From the NCBI GenBank assembly GCA_030268105.1, contig BSDZ01000004.1, positions 739,001-803,000 on the forward strand: a stretch of 64,000 nucleotides of DNA, read 5' to 3'. A program made the translations under genes and the position numbers. This stretch comes from Volvox africanus (lineage: Eukaryota; Chlorophyta; Chlorophyceae; Chlamydomonadales; Volvocaceae). A model generated the notes under the pieces. That model made no database searches, was not told where the DNA came from, and saw only the letters and a program-made list of their open reading frames with translations. This document shows positions 43,629-60,100 of this stretch, piece after piece (within the stretch, counting starts at the first letter, position 1; each line of letters opens with the position of its first letter).

Positions 43629-46600
43629 CTGAAGCAGCCAAGCCAGGCTGTGGAAGGGGTCTGGAGCAGCGGCGTGTGGTGTTGAGCCCCCCTGCAGGCT
43701 TTAGTGGTACCATTGAAGCTGCACCCGTTGAGGCTGTCGCCGTTGTGGCCCGAAGATAATCTTGTTGCCGGTGGCAGCGAGATCCTCCGGGGTACCCACC
43801 TACTTGCGATTAGTTTGATGGATGTCGCTGTGCAGCGAGATCGCATCAACAGTCGGGGATGATGGGGCGTGCATTGTTGTAAGGTACCTGCAGCAAGACA
43901 CATTCATGGCTATTGCCTCCTTACGTCCTTGATGACCTGCCGCCCTCTGTATGTGGACCAGCGCCAGCCAACGAAGCACTGCGTACACGACAATTATAGT
44001 TTGGGACCCACTGTGCGGGGCTCACAAGGCAATGATGGCTGGCACTGGGAAAGCGGGCACCCGTTGTAACAGCCTACTAAGCGACTAAGCCCGTAATGGA
44101 GGTGTTGAGGTGTTCACCAGCATGGCTCGATACCATGGCCTTATGATATCTAAGGCGAAATTGAGGCAGGGCAGTATGCAAGCTGGTACGGCACTTTGAC
44201 GAAACTGGGATGCTATACACTAGGCAGGAATTCACAGACATCATTGTGGGACCTCATCAGGGCCGGGGTCGACCTCAAAGACCTCCATTTTAACAATCGA
44301 CAAGGATGCCATGTATCAGGGGGGTGCTGACCACTGCAAATCAAGGCTTCAGACGTGACTAGATGTGGCTTTGGGACAGCTACATGCAACAGCCCAGGAG
44401 GGAGGAGGAGGTCCCAAGCCTAGTGGCCCCTGGCCGACCTTCGCCTGAGCGGAACGGGCATTGATAAAACCAATGAGACGTCTGGCGTTATAAAAATGGA
44501 CATAATGCAGTAGTGCAGGGCTGTCATTGTGAAGCCTGCTCGCTGGTTGATAGCAGTTGTCCAAAACAGATATCGAAAGTGCCTGCCTCCCAAAGCTCAT
44601 AAATTTCTATGTGCAGATGTCATGTTTAAAGATTGCTTGACCATTAAAGGCGGCCCAGTTGCTTGGATGCAGAACTTCAAATGGTTCCAAATGGCTGATA
44701 ATTAGCCGAACAACGCTGCTGGTGATCATGCAGTACGGCATGTAACGGGATCGTGTACTGCTGGTCACGCACGGCAGGTGCACCCAGGGTGAGCGGGTGC
44801 AACAGACGCCCTCGCTGGTGTCAAGAGTTATCTGATGTACAGCGCCCTGTTGCAAAGGACTTTGGTCCAGAGCCTTCCCCAAATGATGAATGATAACACA
44901 TGAGCTAAAAGCTTTGAATACGCGTTTGGCATCCACACAAAATGTGAGCGGCAGACGCCGATTGCCGCCGGTCCCGCCGTGCTTGAAGTAAGGCCCTGTA
45001 GCTGGGGGAAGACCGAAAGAGGCAATTGGGAAAATGCAAGGCCAGAAGCAGTGCGGGTGGGGGTGCGGTGGATGATGTAAATGTGAGAGGAGCAATACCA
45101 CCGTATATCGGCATTACCACCGTTTCGGCCCCCGTCCATCTTCTTCTTCTAGACGTAAGAATCTCATGCGCAGAGCCTCTCCTCCCGTCCGCCCTCCCTC
45201 CCTGGTATCCCCGATCATAAGTACATACGTTCGCCGCCGCCTTCTCCCTCTGCACAGACACACACATACACCCCAATTTAGTTCATACGAACAAACAGTT
45301 TCGGTTTTAAGCTGGCTGTGACATGTGCAAGTGCGTATACACATGACTCAACCCTCTCTTAGGCAGCGCACATTGGGAAACGGGTCGTCGTCCTCATCGC
45401 CATGCAGCCCAGCTGACGTGGCGGTGGAGTGACCCGTGCATTGGTACGCCAGGCCTCGGAGAAAGCCGGGTAGGGGCCGTCCCCACCGCCCCTACCACGA
45501 CACTGCCCCCGGCAGCGGAGGCCACCTTATGCGTGCGGGACAGCGCTTGTGACACCGAGTCCGCCACCAGTAGTGTGCCCTGTCACTGTGACATCTCGCA
45601 AGCATGGTGAGGCGAGATGTGGAGGTACTGGAGGATGCTAATGAGGGCTCGCACTGCCTCCTGGGGGACAAATGAGAGAGCGGCGTGAGCGCAGGTCCGA
45701 ACGGATAAACAAGGTCTAGTGTTTCCGGAAGGGCGAGTGTTAGTGGCGTACATTCCCTTGGACGTCCAAAACAAGGAGATCAGGGGACAGCAGCCTGCCG
45801 GTACGGCCGCCTCACCCGCCGAAGTCATCGTGTACTTCTTTTATACCGCACTGATGTTTACTTCGCTTTGCTCCAGCTTCCCATTAATGCACACACAACG
45901 TTTACATGGAGATGATCACGTGTGGACTCCCGTCTATAAACTAAAACCTCAACAACCCACAGACGGCCCTCCCGACTTCTGGTGAGTGGCACTGGCATGT
46001 CGTGTGGTGTGGTGTGGCTGGTGGACCGCCGGCTTTGGGTCTCCCGTAGACTGAAGCAGGCGGGACAGGCCGCAAGCGTACGTACGTACGGTACGTACGG
46101 CATTACAGATGCAAGAAAACAAAATACAATCTCAGTCGGCTATGATGGATGCTCTGTTCGGTGCTGCATCTGTTGGTGGAGGTACAAACAAATGTGCTTC
46201 CCCGCAGGACATTTGAAGTTGCTCATTCGCTGACGCTAGAATGCTTTTGCGGCCCCGATCCTATTTTATAAACCCGTCCTAAAGAACCGACAGCATATCC
46301 TGTTGCTTGGGCAGCGCTGATTTGGGAAGGACGGCTGACATGGCGATCATCAGCGTCCGTACATGGGCATTGTGTGGCCTGTACGATATAGCCTGTAGCG
46401 GAACGAGTGGTTCTCGGAGTTTGGGGAATGAATTGGGGGGGTTGAGTGAGCTATGGGGAAGTGGGGCCAGATGCAGGACGGATTGGAGACGGAAGAGAAG
46501 GCGAGCGGCCTCTACGTATTTTACAAATGACTTTGGAGCCCAGATGTGAGATGCATGAGTTCCTTTTCTCGCGTGTGTGAGATGGTGTCAAGCACCTGTT

Positions 46601-46766
46601 AATGGAGGAAGTGAGGTTCTCGGTGCGGAGAGCGAGCCCATGCTCAATTCACACCTTTATCCGCAAGACGTGCAACTTCAAAGTATACTTCGGTAAAACA
46701 TACATGGAAGCCGTCAATTACTTCCTGTACTGATTGTTCGGTATTACAAGAAGCAACGGGTTACTG

Positions 46767-46805
46767 CTGTGGGCGACTTGCCCTGAAAGGACAAGCACCG
46801 GGGGG
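46767..46805 (+). repeat. Copy of a dispersed short repeat also at 9450-9489
   Basis: TGTGGGCGACTTGCCCT...GGACAAGCACCGGGGG here parallels TGTGGGCGACTCGCCCT...AGACGAGCACCGGGGG at 9451-9487, same orientation. The two copies differ at a few positions over about 38 bases. The flanks are unrelated apart from a loosely similar GGACCGAGCC/GGGCCGAACC. Confidence 0.65.
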
Positions 46806-47703
46806 CCCACTTGATGGGCCGAACCGGAGCGCAATGTCACGACGGATGGCGTTACCAGACATGTAAGGTTTATCCCACGCCCCTACTCTCACTCGCTCCT
46901 TTCCTCCTTCTGACTGCATTTGGCCCTCTTTCAAACTCACACTTTCTAATTAATTTGTTCTTGCTAATTGGTTCGGTGCTTTGTTTATCTGCTAGTATTA
47001 CAACCCCGCAATCCCATCAAGCAAGCAAGAGCGGGCGTGACGATACCCTTGCGTGGAGACCGCTTGACGTTGGCACGTATCATGTACATCATATGTATGT
47101 GGCGGCGCTCTGCTGTAAAAGCTCTTGTGCGACTTCGTGGCTTGTGGTAAGCCCGAAAACACAAAACCCACGCACCATCCACTCCCCATCTACAGTTGAC
47201 CCGTCATATCACAGGCAGATGTCGTTTGGATCGTTACGAGCCGTAAACGGCAGCGCAGATGTTAGACAGGGCAACGATTCGGAGCCTTGTGTCGCTGTTG
47301 GTGTGGAGCAAACTCAGGGGCTTTCGGCCAAACTAGACCCTCAGCCACATGTCATGTTATGTTAGGGGTTGACACCATCCCTCCCTTCAAAAGGCCTTAT
47401 TGTGCCCTATGACACCAGAGGGGGGGTGCCAGAACCCGTTGCCATCGAATACCGGTTAGCTGCCTGCTGGCTAACTGCTGGCTGCCTGCTGGCTGCCTTC
47501 CTTACTGACCATATGACACAGTCTTCGCGATTTAGGCTCCATGCGTGGTCCCCTCATCACGCCATGCCGGACTTCGGATCGGCCGCGTTGAGCCGATGAC
47601 TGACGCAGCCCTTATGCAGGCGATAACACACAGTGGTAGATGAGGCCGTGTGTGGGTTCATGGTTCGTGGTCCAGCCCGACCAGAGTCCACGCACCCCGA
47701 CCT

Positions 47704-47893
47704 TCTGGATGCCTGGATGCCTGGATGCCTGGGTGCCTGGGTGCCTGGATGCCTGGGTGCCTGGGTGCCTGGGTGCCTGGATGCCTGGGTGCCTGGGTGC
47801 CTGGGTGTCTGGGTGCCTGGGTGCCTGGGTGCCTGGGTGCCTGGATGCCTGGGTGCCTGGGTGCCTGGGTGCCTGGGTGCCTGGATGCCTGGG
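47704..47893. repeat. 8-bp minisatellite, unit CTGG(A/G)TGC
   Basis: About two dozen uninterrupted copies of an 8-bp unit in which a single position is A or G (one copy ends GT instead of GC). Because 8 is not a multiple of three, all frames on both strands stay open, giving several shadow frames. It lies about 60 bp beyond the stop of the minus-strand gene, hence in or near its 3' UTR. Confidence 0.93.
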
Positions 47894-47955
47894 CTCAGCG
47901 CTGTGCCATGATGCATGATGATCCTGCACGTCCATACAGGATGTATCTCCATTTC

Positions 47956-51110
<3,155 letters not shown>

Positions 51111-54064
51111 GTATGATGAGCAGATCACAAGGGAATAGAAGGGGCAAGGGAGTCACTTAGGGTTAAGATTCACACCATAAAAACAGGGGCCTTGCATCTT
51201 CTTGCTGGCGAGGGCAAGCAGCGGGAAGCCGGACGGCGTCATTTGCGTCTATCCCGCCGCTGTAAGGGTGCATGAGCAATGGCGGTCCTGGCGGCAGCAC
51301 GGGAGAAGTGTGTGTAGGTGGAGTGGGGTCTTGGGTGGGTTGAGTGCAGCGAATTTTGGGGCTGGCAGGAAGGGGAAAACCTTGATGAAAACGATGTACG
51401 GCCGTTACCGTATCAACGTGATTCGCAATTAGACCTTTGGTATTTGGGCCAACTTAATCAACTCCTTATATTATAGTGCTGCCTTTAAATGTGATCCTTT
51501 ATGAAAAGCTATGTTGTACCGCGTCGTGACGATTAACATCGACAAAGGTGCTTCCGAATCGCGCAGGGCGCGTGTGATAGGTATGAAAAGCCAACTTATA
51601 AAATATCTATCCCAAGCAACATTGAAGAGTAATTGAAGGTTTCACCCTTTGCGACGGTTTCCCATACCTGCGACTCCCAACATAACCTCCAAGCTACGGC
51701 TTAGAGTTCCTTATTTTTATTAGTGAAAATGTCTAATGTGATGACCTGCCTTGAAACTGGCCAAGTTATCTAAGCAAGACCTGCTTCCTTTAAAAGAGCT
51801 AAGACTATCGGAAGCAATTGGCCAACAAGAATTGCTGTGCCGCGATGGAAAAATCAATCGCACATATGATGCAATAACTATTTAACAAGTAGAATGGCCC
51901 AAAGCTCTCCACCTGATGCATGATGAATTGATGTTGCAGCAGAGCGGATGCAGGTTGGTAAAGTCAATACGACTAGCCGTGCCGTATACCAAATAGAATA
52001 AGGATGCCCAAAACCTAATCCCCAACACCCCAGCTGCAAACTGCTTGCATCTGTAAATATCTTATCTGTCATTATGACACCGCAGTAAAAGTTGCAGTTG
52101 TTGCACGAATGTGATAGTGTGCTGGGTAGCGAGGTCCGACGTGTTTCCGTCTGTACACCGCGGACGCCATGACATGATAGATTCGTTCGAATCACTTTAG
52201 GAACTGATGAGCGTACACACTTATACATCTGTACACAAACACATATGATGAGCGTTACATTCGGCCCTTACTGAATTGCAGGCAAGATAAGGTTAGGTTA
52301 AGGTTCTGCCAAAAGACTCGCAAATTGTGTCGTTCAATTCGTCGGAAAAATGAGCGCGCTATTGCGACCTTATCAGCAAGAGTCAATATGTGAGTAAGCC
52401 TTCTCTCCGGCCCCCTTCCCCATACACACACAACCCCCACACACAGCAGCAGAACGTGCCGCTGGGCGATTGGCGAGGTGGAGAAAGGAGGCAAGGCCCA
52501 CAGGCAGTTCCATTCAGAGATTCCTTTTGCAAGTGTCGTACTAACATGTGACACGGCATACACCCGGCCCCCTTGACAAGCTTCCGGCCCTCCGCCCCTC
52601 GCCCGCCTGCGCCCCTCAGTTTGCTCCCTTAGCGGGTCCTGTTGTTTTGCCAAGTCATGTGACCGATTGAAAGAGTACTGCACATCTCACCTCATGATAA
52701 GGCCCAATTAGCCTCTCACCATCACCATCACATGTCCACCATGCCAACACTCCTGCCACGCCCAAATGTTTGATGTTGTAGCCATATTTCAACAAGTGCG
52801 CCAATAAGTCACATTGAATTCACACACGCTCCCTCTCCCTCTCCCTCTCCCTCTCCCTCTACTCAGCCGAGTCCTAGGTTGCCTTTCCTGCTCCGATACT
52901 GGCTTGATTATAGCAGAGCTGAGAGGAATATGCGAGGAATACACATATCCCCCCTTTCCACGGGAATATACCCACACACACGCACGGAGACTGTCTACAT
53001 GTTCACGGTCGCAATCACGGTCGCACCCTGACATCTGCCTCGTGCCCTTCGTGCCCCCACGTACCTAGCTAGCTAATATAGCCTCCCCCGGGGGCTTCAT
53101 GTACATGTACATGCCACCACGTCATCCCCATCCCCATCCCCATCCTCATCCTGTCACATTGATCGCCGACCACCTGGTGTACTGGCCGACCACCTGGTGC
53201 GTGTACAAAAACCTAAACCAACCTAAAGAGACCGCCGGAAGGTATGGAGGGCATTTGCGACTGTCCGCTGCTACCTCCTCGCTGATACACACCACCTTCC
53301 CACACCCGGCCCTAAGCACACCCGACTTAGGTGCGCACTGATGACTTAGCTAGAACGAAATGTTAGAGAATGCTAGGAGTATTTGGATTGTAAATGAACG
53401 GAGTGTGAGAGCAGCCTTAACGAGATCATTGTACGACTGCGCGTGCATCATATTCATACCCGTGCTGCCACCGCCACTGCCGCTGCCACCACCAACTGTC
53501 AGAAAAAGTACTACAAAACGTACATAGTACATGCACTTTGTCCTGACACAACATCCAGGGGACCAACCCAGTGGGTTTGGAGCGGACCGCCCCATAAATC
53601 GCTCAATAGATAAATCGCGACGATCGCGACAATTTCCCGATTACCGTCATGGCAGCGAGGAGCCGGTCGGGGGCCGAGACGGCAGCGGGGAACGAGCAAA
53701 ACCTACGCATGAAGCTGCGGGATGAGTCCAAGAGGATGAAATCGCTGCGCGCTCGGAAAGGGGAAGCGGCAGGACCCGTGGAGTGCGGAAGGACCTCCAA
53801 CGGATCCACATTGTGCACTGCCCGGGGTTTAATGACCGGATGGGGTGCTGACCGACTGCTCTACAGACGATATCTTCTTCCGTCTGGCCGGATGGGGAGA
53901 TCCCGGTCCGTTGCTTTTCCCTAGTCACGCCCCTTGACAATGAAAACAAAAAGATCGCCTTGGCCCTTGGCTCATGACGTTCCACATTATCAGCACCTCC
54001 TGCTCTGTGAGATGTCGGTTAGTTAGTTGCGATGTGAGATTGATTGCTAATGTAATATGATGTA
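51111..54064. other. Mostly intergenic; repeats and a possible relic
   Basis: AT-rich at 51420-52250. A (CCCTCT)n run lies at about 52829-52860. Minus-strand frames at 53985-53603 are open and Ser/Arg-rich without a family. A possible retroelement fragment at 51878-52228 is listed separately. No gene is called. Confidence 0.3.
51878..52228 (-). mobile_element. Possible retroelement RNase H-like relic
   Basis: A 116-codon minus frame contains IFTDASSLQLGCWGLGFG, which resembles the first strand (TDAS...G.WG) of RNase H domains in Ty3/DIRS-type retroelements, followed by LWAILL near the end, where such domains have an E-LWAIL-like helix. DIRS-type elements are known in volvocine algae. No reverse transcriptase, integrase, recombinase or terminal repeats are visible, so at best this is a fragment. 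Confidence 0.33.
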
Positions 54065-57000
54065 CTAATATATATATACCCCTCCTAACGGTATAAACTC
54101 CCCACTCGCGGAAGTCTTCATGCTGTGTCTAGGTATTCTAGATACTTCAGGACGGGGCAGTTCGGGGAAATGGAATTGCGCTTCGAAAACATCCCGAGGC
54201 ATCCCTGCAAACACAACAAAATCCACCAACCGACAACGGTCAACAGGTAACTTCCAACAATGAATCACTGCATGCAAGGATCAGGCCCCCCCTCGAGGTG
54301 TACCCCGCCTAGGTAAACCCAACACCTGGGAAACGTCCGGAGGGTTGGCGCCGTACGGCGGCGGTTGTGACGATGGCACTAGCGTCAGCGCGGATGCGGA
54401 CACTGCCGTTAGTGGCAGCGGTGTCTGTGCCGCCGCCGCCGCCGCCGCCGCCGGTACCGCCACATGGCCCAACATCACTGACGGCAGCACCGCCGCCGCC
54501 GCTGCGAACTGACGTGGCACGCTTTCCCGCTGAGGACCAGGACCCGAACCAGGTGGGGGTTGAAGAGGGGGGGTTAATTAGGTAATTCGTTGGGCCACTT
54601 ACGGCTTTGGACAGTTACAACCGGGTGATCCGACATGTTCATTCTACAAGCTTCTTGGCTCTAACTTTCAAGACGCCGTACATACGGAGTTGCTGCACCC
54701 CATACGTGCGCTGCTGCGTCCTGGCCTCACCGTTCCCTGGCGACCCCGCGATTCCTCGCCGCTACCAGCCCCAGTGCCGCGGCCACCGCCGCCTGCAGCG
54801 GCTCCTCCACCGCTGGCGCCAACGTCGCGGCCATCCCAGGCCCTCGGACGCTCCCAGGATATGACACCCTCAGGTGCGTGCGGGTCAAAGGCGATTGTGG
54901 CGGCAGCCGGCGCGACGCTGTTGCTGTACGGCAATTGGCCGCCCACCGACGGCTCCGCCGGCGGCCGTAACCCGGGCCCCACACCCGCACCCACGCCAGC
55001 CATCTCTGCGAGCAGGTTCTCGATGATGCTGTCCCGGCGGTGTAGCGCCACGCGCCGCGGGACACGGCCGGCAGTGCCGTGCGGCGGGCTGAAAGTGGAG
55101 GCGCTGCCACCACTCGTGTACGAATCCCGGAAGTCGTATCCGGAAGCTGACGATGCCGGCTGCGGATGCAGGAAGCCGAGGCCAGTTGCCGACGGCCTTG
55201 CACCCATGGATGAGCCGCCAGGGTGGAGACGCAGATGTACCACACTGCCGTCGCCTCTGGCGTCTGATGGACCTGCCGCACCGGTGTTTCTTAACGAGGA
55301 CGACAGCTCCGAAACCACGCGCTTCAGCGGCCTGCGCTTCGGCCGTCTATCAGAGGCTGACCCGGGCCCCCCTGCCGCCATCCAGTCTCTATTTCCGCTG
55401 CCGCTGGTGCCAATACTGCTGTAGCCTGTGCTGCTGCTTGCGCCAGCATTGCCACCCAAGCTGCCTATGGGATTCAGGAGCAAGCGGAGCAAGCTCTGCT
55501 GTCGCCGCGGCATCGCTCGTACACGATATGACTGTGACGCCACTGCTGCCGCCGCCGCCGTCGCCGTCGCCGTGTCGACGCCATCGATGTTATCGGGATG
55601 AAATGTGTTATCAGGGTCTGATGGCAAACCAGTGACGCCGCCGGCGCCGCCGCCGCCGCCGATGACGTAGCTGCCCTCGCTGCCGGCGCGGCCGACAAAA
55701 ACCCCGCCGCCCTGCGGACTTAGGTCCTGACGGGCGAGGGCCACACCAGCGGCGCCACTGGAGCTGGGGTGCAGTGGATCGTCCTGATGTAGGGAGGGCT
55801 GCGTCGGTGGACTCAGAGGCGATTGCAATGCCGCACTCAGCACCCGCGTGCTCTGGGAGCTTACCAGACCGGCAAGCCGCCCTGGCGGCGGCACCGGTAC
55901 TGCCGCCGGTAACAATGCCGACGGCGGCACAGTTCCCATTCCCGACGCTGCCGCCGAGGACGACGCCGACGACACATTTGGGGTGCACAGCAGGGCCGCC
56001 CAGGTGCTGGTGAAGGCGCTGGGGGCCGGGCTCGCGTCATCGTTGCCGCTTACGCCAACCTCGTACGGCGAAAGGGGCCGTTGCGCGTTTTGCGGCAGTT
56101 GTTGCGGATGCGAGTTGTGGGCGGCTGTGGTATTGGGAGTGGCAGTGGCGGCAGCATCGCTGCGTACGGATGGGCCTGCCAGCAGCGCTGGTGACCTGGA
56201 GCTAACGCCAATACAACCGCTACTGGTGTTCTTTGGCGGTGAAGCACTATGGCTAGGGACACGGGGAGTCGTACTGACAGGGGAAGCGATGCCGGCGGCG
56301 AGTACGGCAGCAGCCGCGTCCACCGCAAGCACGACTCTGGACGCTTGACGCAACTGTTGGTGGCGGCGGCGGCGGCGGCGGCGGCGGTGGAGGAGGCAGA
56401 TGATCATGGTAAAGACAAGGACGGACAGAATGCAAAAATTAAGGACCCCCTCCCTGATTCAGAATTGTAACGCATTCAATAATGTACATTATGATGGTTC
56501 AGTGAATTCTGGCTAAAGAAATCCTGTAAGCAGAATATGTTCGTTGTTTGTTGTTCGTTGTTCTGGTTCCAGATCTGGTAGTCGTGTACTATGTTAAGTG
56601 TCTAGCTGTCAGCTTATAAAAGGCCACGCAAACTTTCTGATTTCATTGAATAAAAATCTGATTTAGTGGGAGATTATATTGTAGGTTATACGGCACATGT
56701 CAAACAGCATCCAAAACCGTACAGCTCACTGGAAGCCTTCGCGGCGCTTGCCGTCCAGCGGAAGCGGTCTCAAAGCTGGTACATGAGAAATGCTTGCCGC
56801 TGGCGCCGTTGACAGTGAAGTCTGCACCGACCGAGCCACCGCTGCCCAAGATTGAGTCGCCAGCTGCTGCCGCCGGCGGCGGCGCCGTCGCCGCTGCGGC
56901 AGCTGCGACGTTGCATGCAAGAGAGGCCGTGATGTCGTGCTCGTACGCCGCTAGCCCTGGACTGCCAGGTACTGTACGAAGGTAGTCATAGTCGGTTGCG

Positions 57001-57076
57001 GATGTATCGGCGCCTTCACCCCGGCTAATGGATCCTGTTCTCACTATGCTGCTTAGGATGCTGCCTCCGCCACCGC

Positions 57077-57107
<31 letters not shown>

Positions 57108-60100
57108 ACCGCCACCCCCGGGTACTGTGCCTGTGCTGTTAAGGCGACTTAAGGCTCCGAATCCCAACGCACTCTTCCGCCGCATCGAAGATGACGTCAC
57201 CATAGGGCCCCCTGGAGCTGCCAGAAACATGGAGCTCCGGGCATCTCGCGAAGATACGCGGGAGACGCCCATCTGTAGCTGCGGAGAAAACCGCCCCGGT
57301 CGGGACCCCGACGTAAAGGAACCGCTGCCCCGCCGTACATACTCCTCCGGCGCCATCCCACTGCCGTACATATCGCCGATAATTGTGTTCCCAGCGCTGT
57401 TGACTGCGGCACCACTCCCGGCCTCACCGCCGCCGCCGCCGATACCGCGCCCGCCCCCGCCCCTGCCCCCCTGGGAAGCGGATTGAGGCAGGCAGTAGCT
57501 GCGAGAACGACACAGCGCCGTCCCCATGGGTATGTCGTACGTCTGGAGCGCCGCCACCGCCATGCCGGCCGACGCAGCAGAATGATGCGGCGGCGTTGCC
57601 CCGGTGCCGCTGGCGGTTCCACTAACGTGACTGGACTGACGCAAAAAGCGGGAGATCGAAGCCATCCGACGAGGAGAGGACGAAGTGTCGTACACTGGCG
57701 CTGCGCGGTTTTCATGGGCAGGGGTATCGAGCCCTGAAGCACAGCGAGCTAGTCGTATATTGGCACCGCCAGCGGCCCTGCCTGTTGAGGGTTGTTCGGC
57801 GCCGCCTCCTCCCAATGCATGACTGCCTCTCAAGCCCAAAGCCGATTTGAGCATATTCCATCCACGTACGAGTGCCTGTTTGCTGACTGATCGCTTCATC
57901 TGTCCTCCTGGCGCTGCCGGAGATACCCTCAGCAACGTCGCCGATGCCGCTGAATCCGAATGGGTAATCATAGCACCACAGGACGCTATCGTTGGATGTA
58001 GGGAAGGGGACGGTAAGAGCTGCGGCGGTGTATTCCCCAGCCCCGTGCCCAACGATGTCCAAGCGCCAGTATCAGTCGGCGGCGGCGGCGGCGTAGTGAC
58101 CGGTGACACCCTGACGACGTAAGAACGACCCGGTGCCGCCGCCGCTGTGTCCCCGGCTCCCCCAGCTGACGGCCGCATGGACAACATCAAGTTGGTCGAC
58201 ATCCCTTCATCTCCGGTGGCGCAAATCGTAGACAGTGCTGGTCTCGGAGCTTCCGGCTCCGCCGCCTCCACCGCCACCACTGTCGCCGGGTCCCCAGTCC
58301 GCCGACTCATCAAGCAAATGCTACCGATTCCGCCTTCTTGCAGGCGAGAGGCGTTCAGAGTTGCTAATGCCGCACCCAGGGACACCGCCAAAGAACCAGA
58401 GCCGCCGAGCAGTAGCGACGACGTCGCCAGCATGTCCGCGTCATCGTCAGCTTCAACCGTCTCCAGCAGCGGAACTGTTGCCGCCGCCGCCGACGACGAC
58501 GACGACGGTCCAATCGCTTTCTGCTTCTCCCGCGGCCCCGGCCTGCTGTCCTCCGCTGCATCATGTGGCCCCTCCGCGCCGTCAATACCGCAGCCGCAGC
58601 CGCGGGTGCGCTGTGCCGCCGGCGGGCACTCGTCGTCACGCTTCGGAACTGCCAAGAGCCAGCCGCCGCCGCCGCTGCCGCCGCGGGTGTCATGATCGCC
58701 GCCGCTACCGCCAGCCGCCGTAGCAGCGGCAGCGACGGCGCTACCGCTGCTCGTTTTCCGTCTTGCCGATGGATGCGGTGACGGCGTCTCCCTGACGCGC
58801 GACGACTGGCGTTGCTGGAACAACGGCCGTAAAAGTGCATCAAATACGGCATTTCGTGATTGCGTTGACCGGTTGGGGGTTTCCGGGAGTTCGCCCGATA
58901 ATGACACTTGTTGCTGTGTCAGCCGCCGTACAAAACCCGTACGGCGCCAAGAACCACTCGCAACGCCACCGCGATTCTGACTGCCCAATGCCGGATCTAG
59001 CATCTCACGCATGGGCCCTGAGGATATGAAGCCACTAGAAGTAGCGAAGCCGCCAGGGTTGCGAGAACCCATTCGGGTAAGACGCGGTGCACCGCCGGCG
59101 GCGGGGGTGGCTGCGCCGCGGGTACCGCCACCGCCACCACCACCACTACTGCTGCTACCCATCGCAATCAGTTGGACGGGGGACCTGCCGGCCGCTGACA
59201 GCGATGCCGCCACCGCCGCCACGCCACGTGGTACGCCCCCGGCACGTGACGTCCTGACGTTGGGAGAATGTACGATATTGCTGTTAGTCCTACCGCTGCT
59301 AGTGGCACCATGGCTGCTGCTGCCACGATCTGTAACCAGAAGGGAGTTGACGCTGGGGTGCCGCTGCATCAGCGGCAGCATAGCCGACCCAACGTTCGTT
59401 GCGTGGAGGGCACCGCCGTCAACGGGTCCCTCCGTCGCCGCCGCCACCTCCCTGGAGTCGATTTCTCCACACGACTCCTGACGCTGAATTTGAATCACTC
59501 CCTCCGGCCTCCCGTCGTTATTTCCAGCAGCCAACAGGAGCTGCATGAAGTCATCGTCCCCCAGCATGCTGCTGAAGACAGCGGCGGAGCTACGCCGTCG
59601 CCTGCGCTGCACGCCCTTCCCTGTACTGCTGCTCGCCGCGCCGCCGACGGAAGAGAGCTGCTGCGGATGCAGACCTGAAACTGCAATGGAGCCGCTCCCG
59701 CCACCGGCGGGGGCGGCGGCGGCAGCGGTAAGGTTGCTGCCCGACCGTGCGGCCGCCGCACCACCGCCATAGCCGCCGGGTGGCGAGTTCCGCTCATGCA
59801 GGTATATCATCAAGGAGTTGTTGCCGAACGGTGCAGGAGATTGCGCGGCACGGGGTCGTAGCCTCGGCGAGTCCAGCAGGCAGACGTCTGAGGTGCTGGC
59901 GAGGTGGCCGTTGGCGGCGGCGGCGGCGGCGGGAGATCGAAGCTGCGCTGCGCGCTGCGGTCCCGAAGTCAACGCCGCCGCTGCGGCGGCTACAGCCCGG
60001 AAGCCGCCGCCGGAGACACGAGATATTATACCACTTCTCGCAGCCGTCAGGACAGAGCTTGGAATGTTACGTGATTGCGAGGTGACGAGCAGACTGCCAC

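Larger units (their letters stand above)
43629..47955. other. Intergenic region; no confident gene
   Basis: A minus-strand frame at 45101-44607 (164 codons) and one at 45828-45583 are open; the latter has a protein-like end (ALSFVPQEAVRALISILQYL). No family or splice partner was found. A short element at 46767-46805 matches one in the AP-4 intron. GTAC-rich palindromic sequence occurs at about 46077-46100. Part of this stretch is probably decayed mobile-element sequence, but no terminal repeats or protein domains support that. Confidence 0.3.

Noticed and set aside
42895..43713. 272-codon minus-strand Ala/Val-rich frame
   Set aside because: Antisense shadow of the Gln/Pro-rich Hakai exon 3, produced by the CAG/CCG repeats.
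9353..47893. Possibility that any of the tandem arrays is a CRISPR array
   Set aside because: All arrays are contiguous short units without unique spacers, in a eukaryotic gene context.
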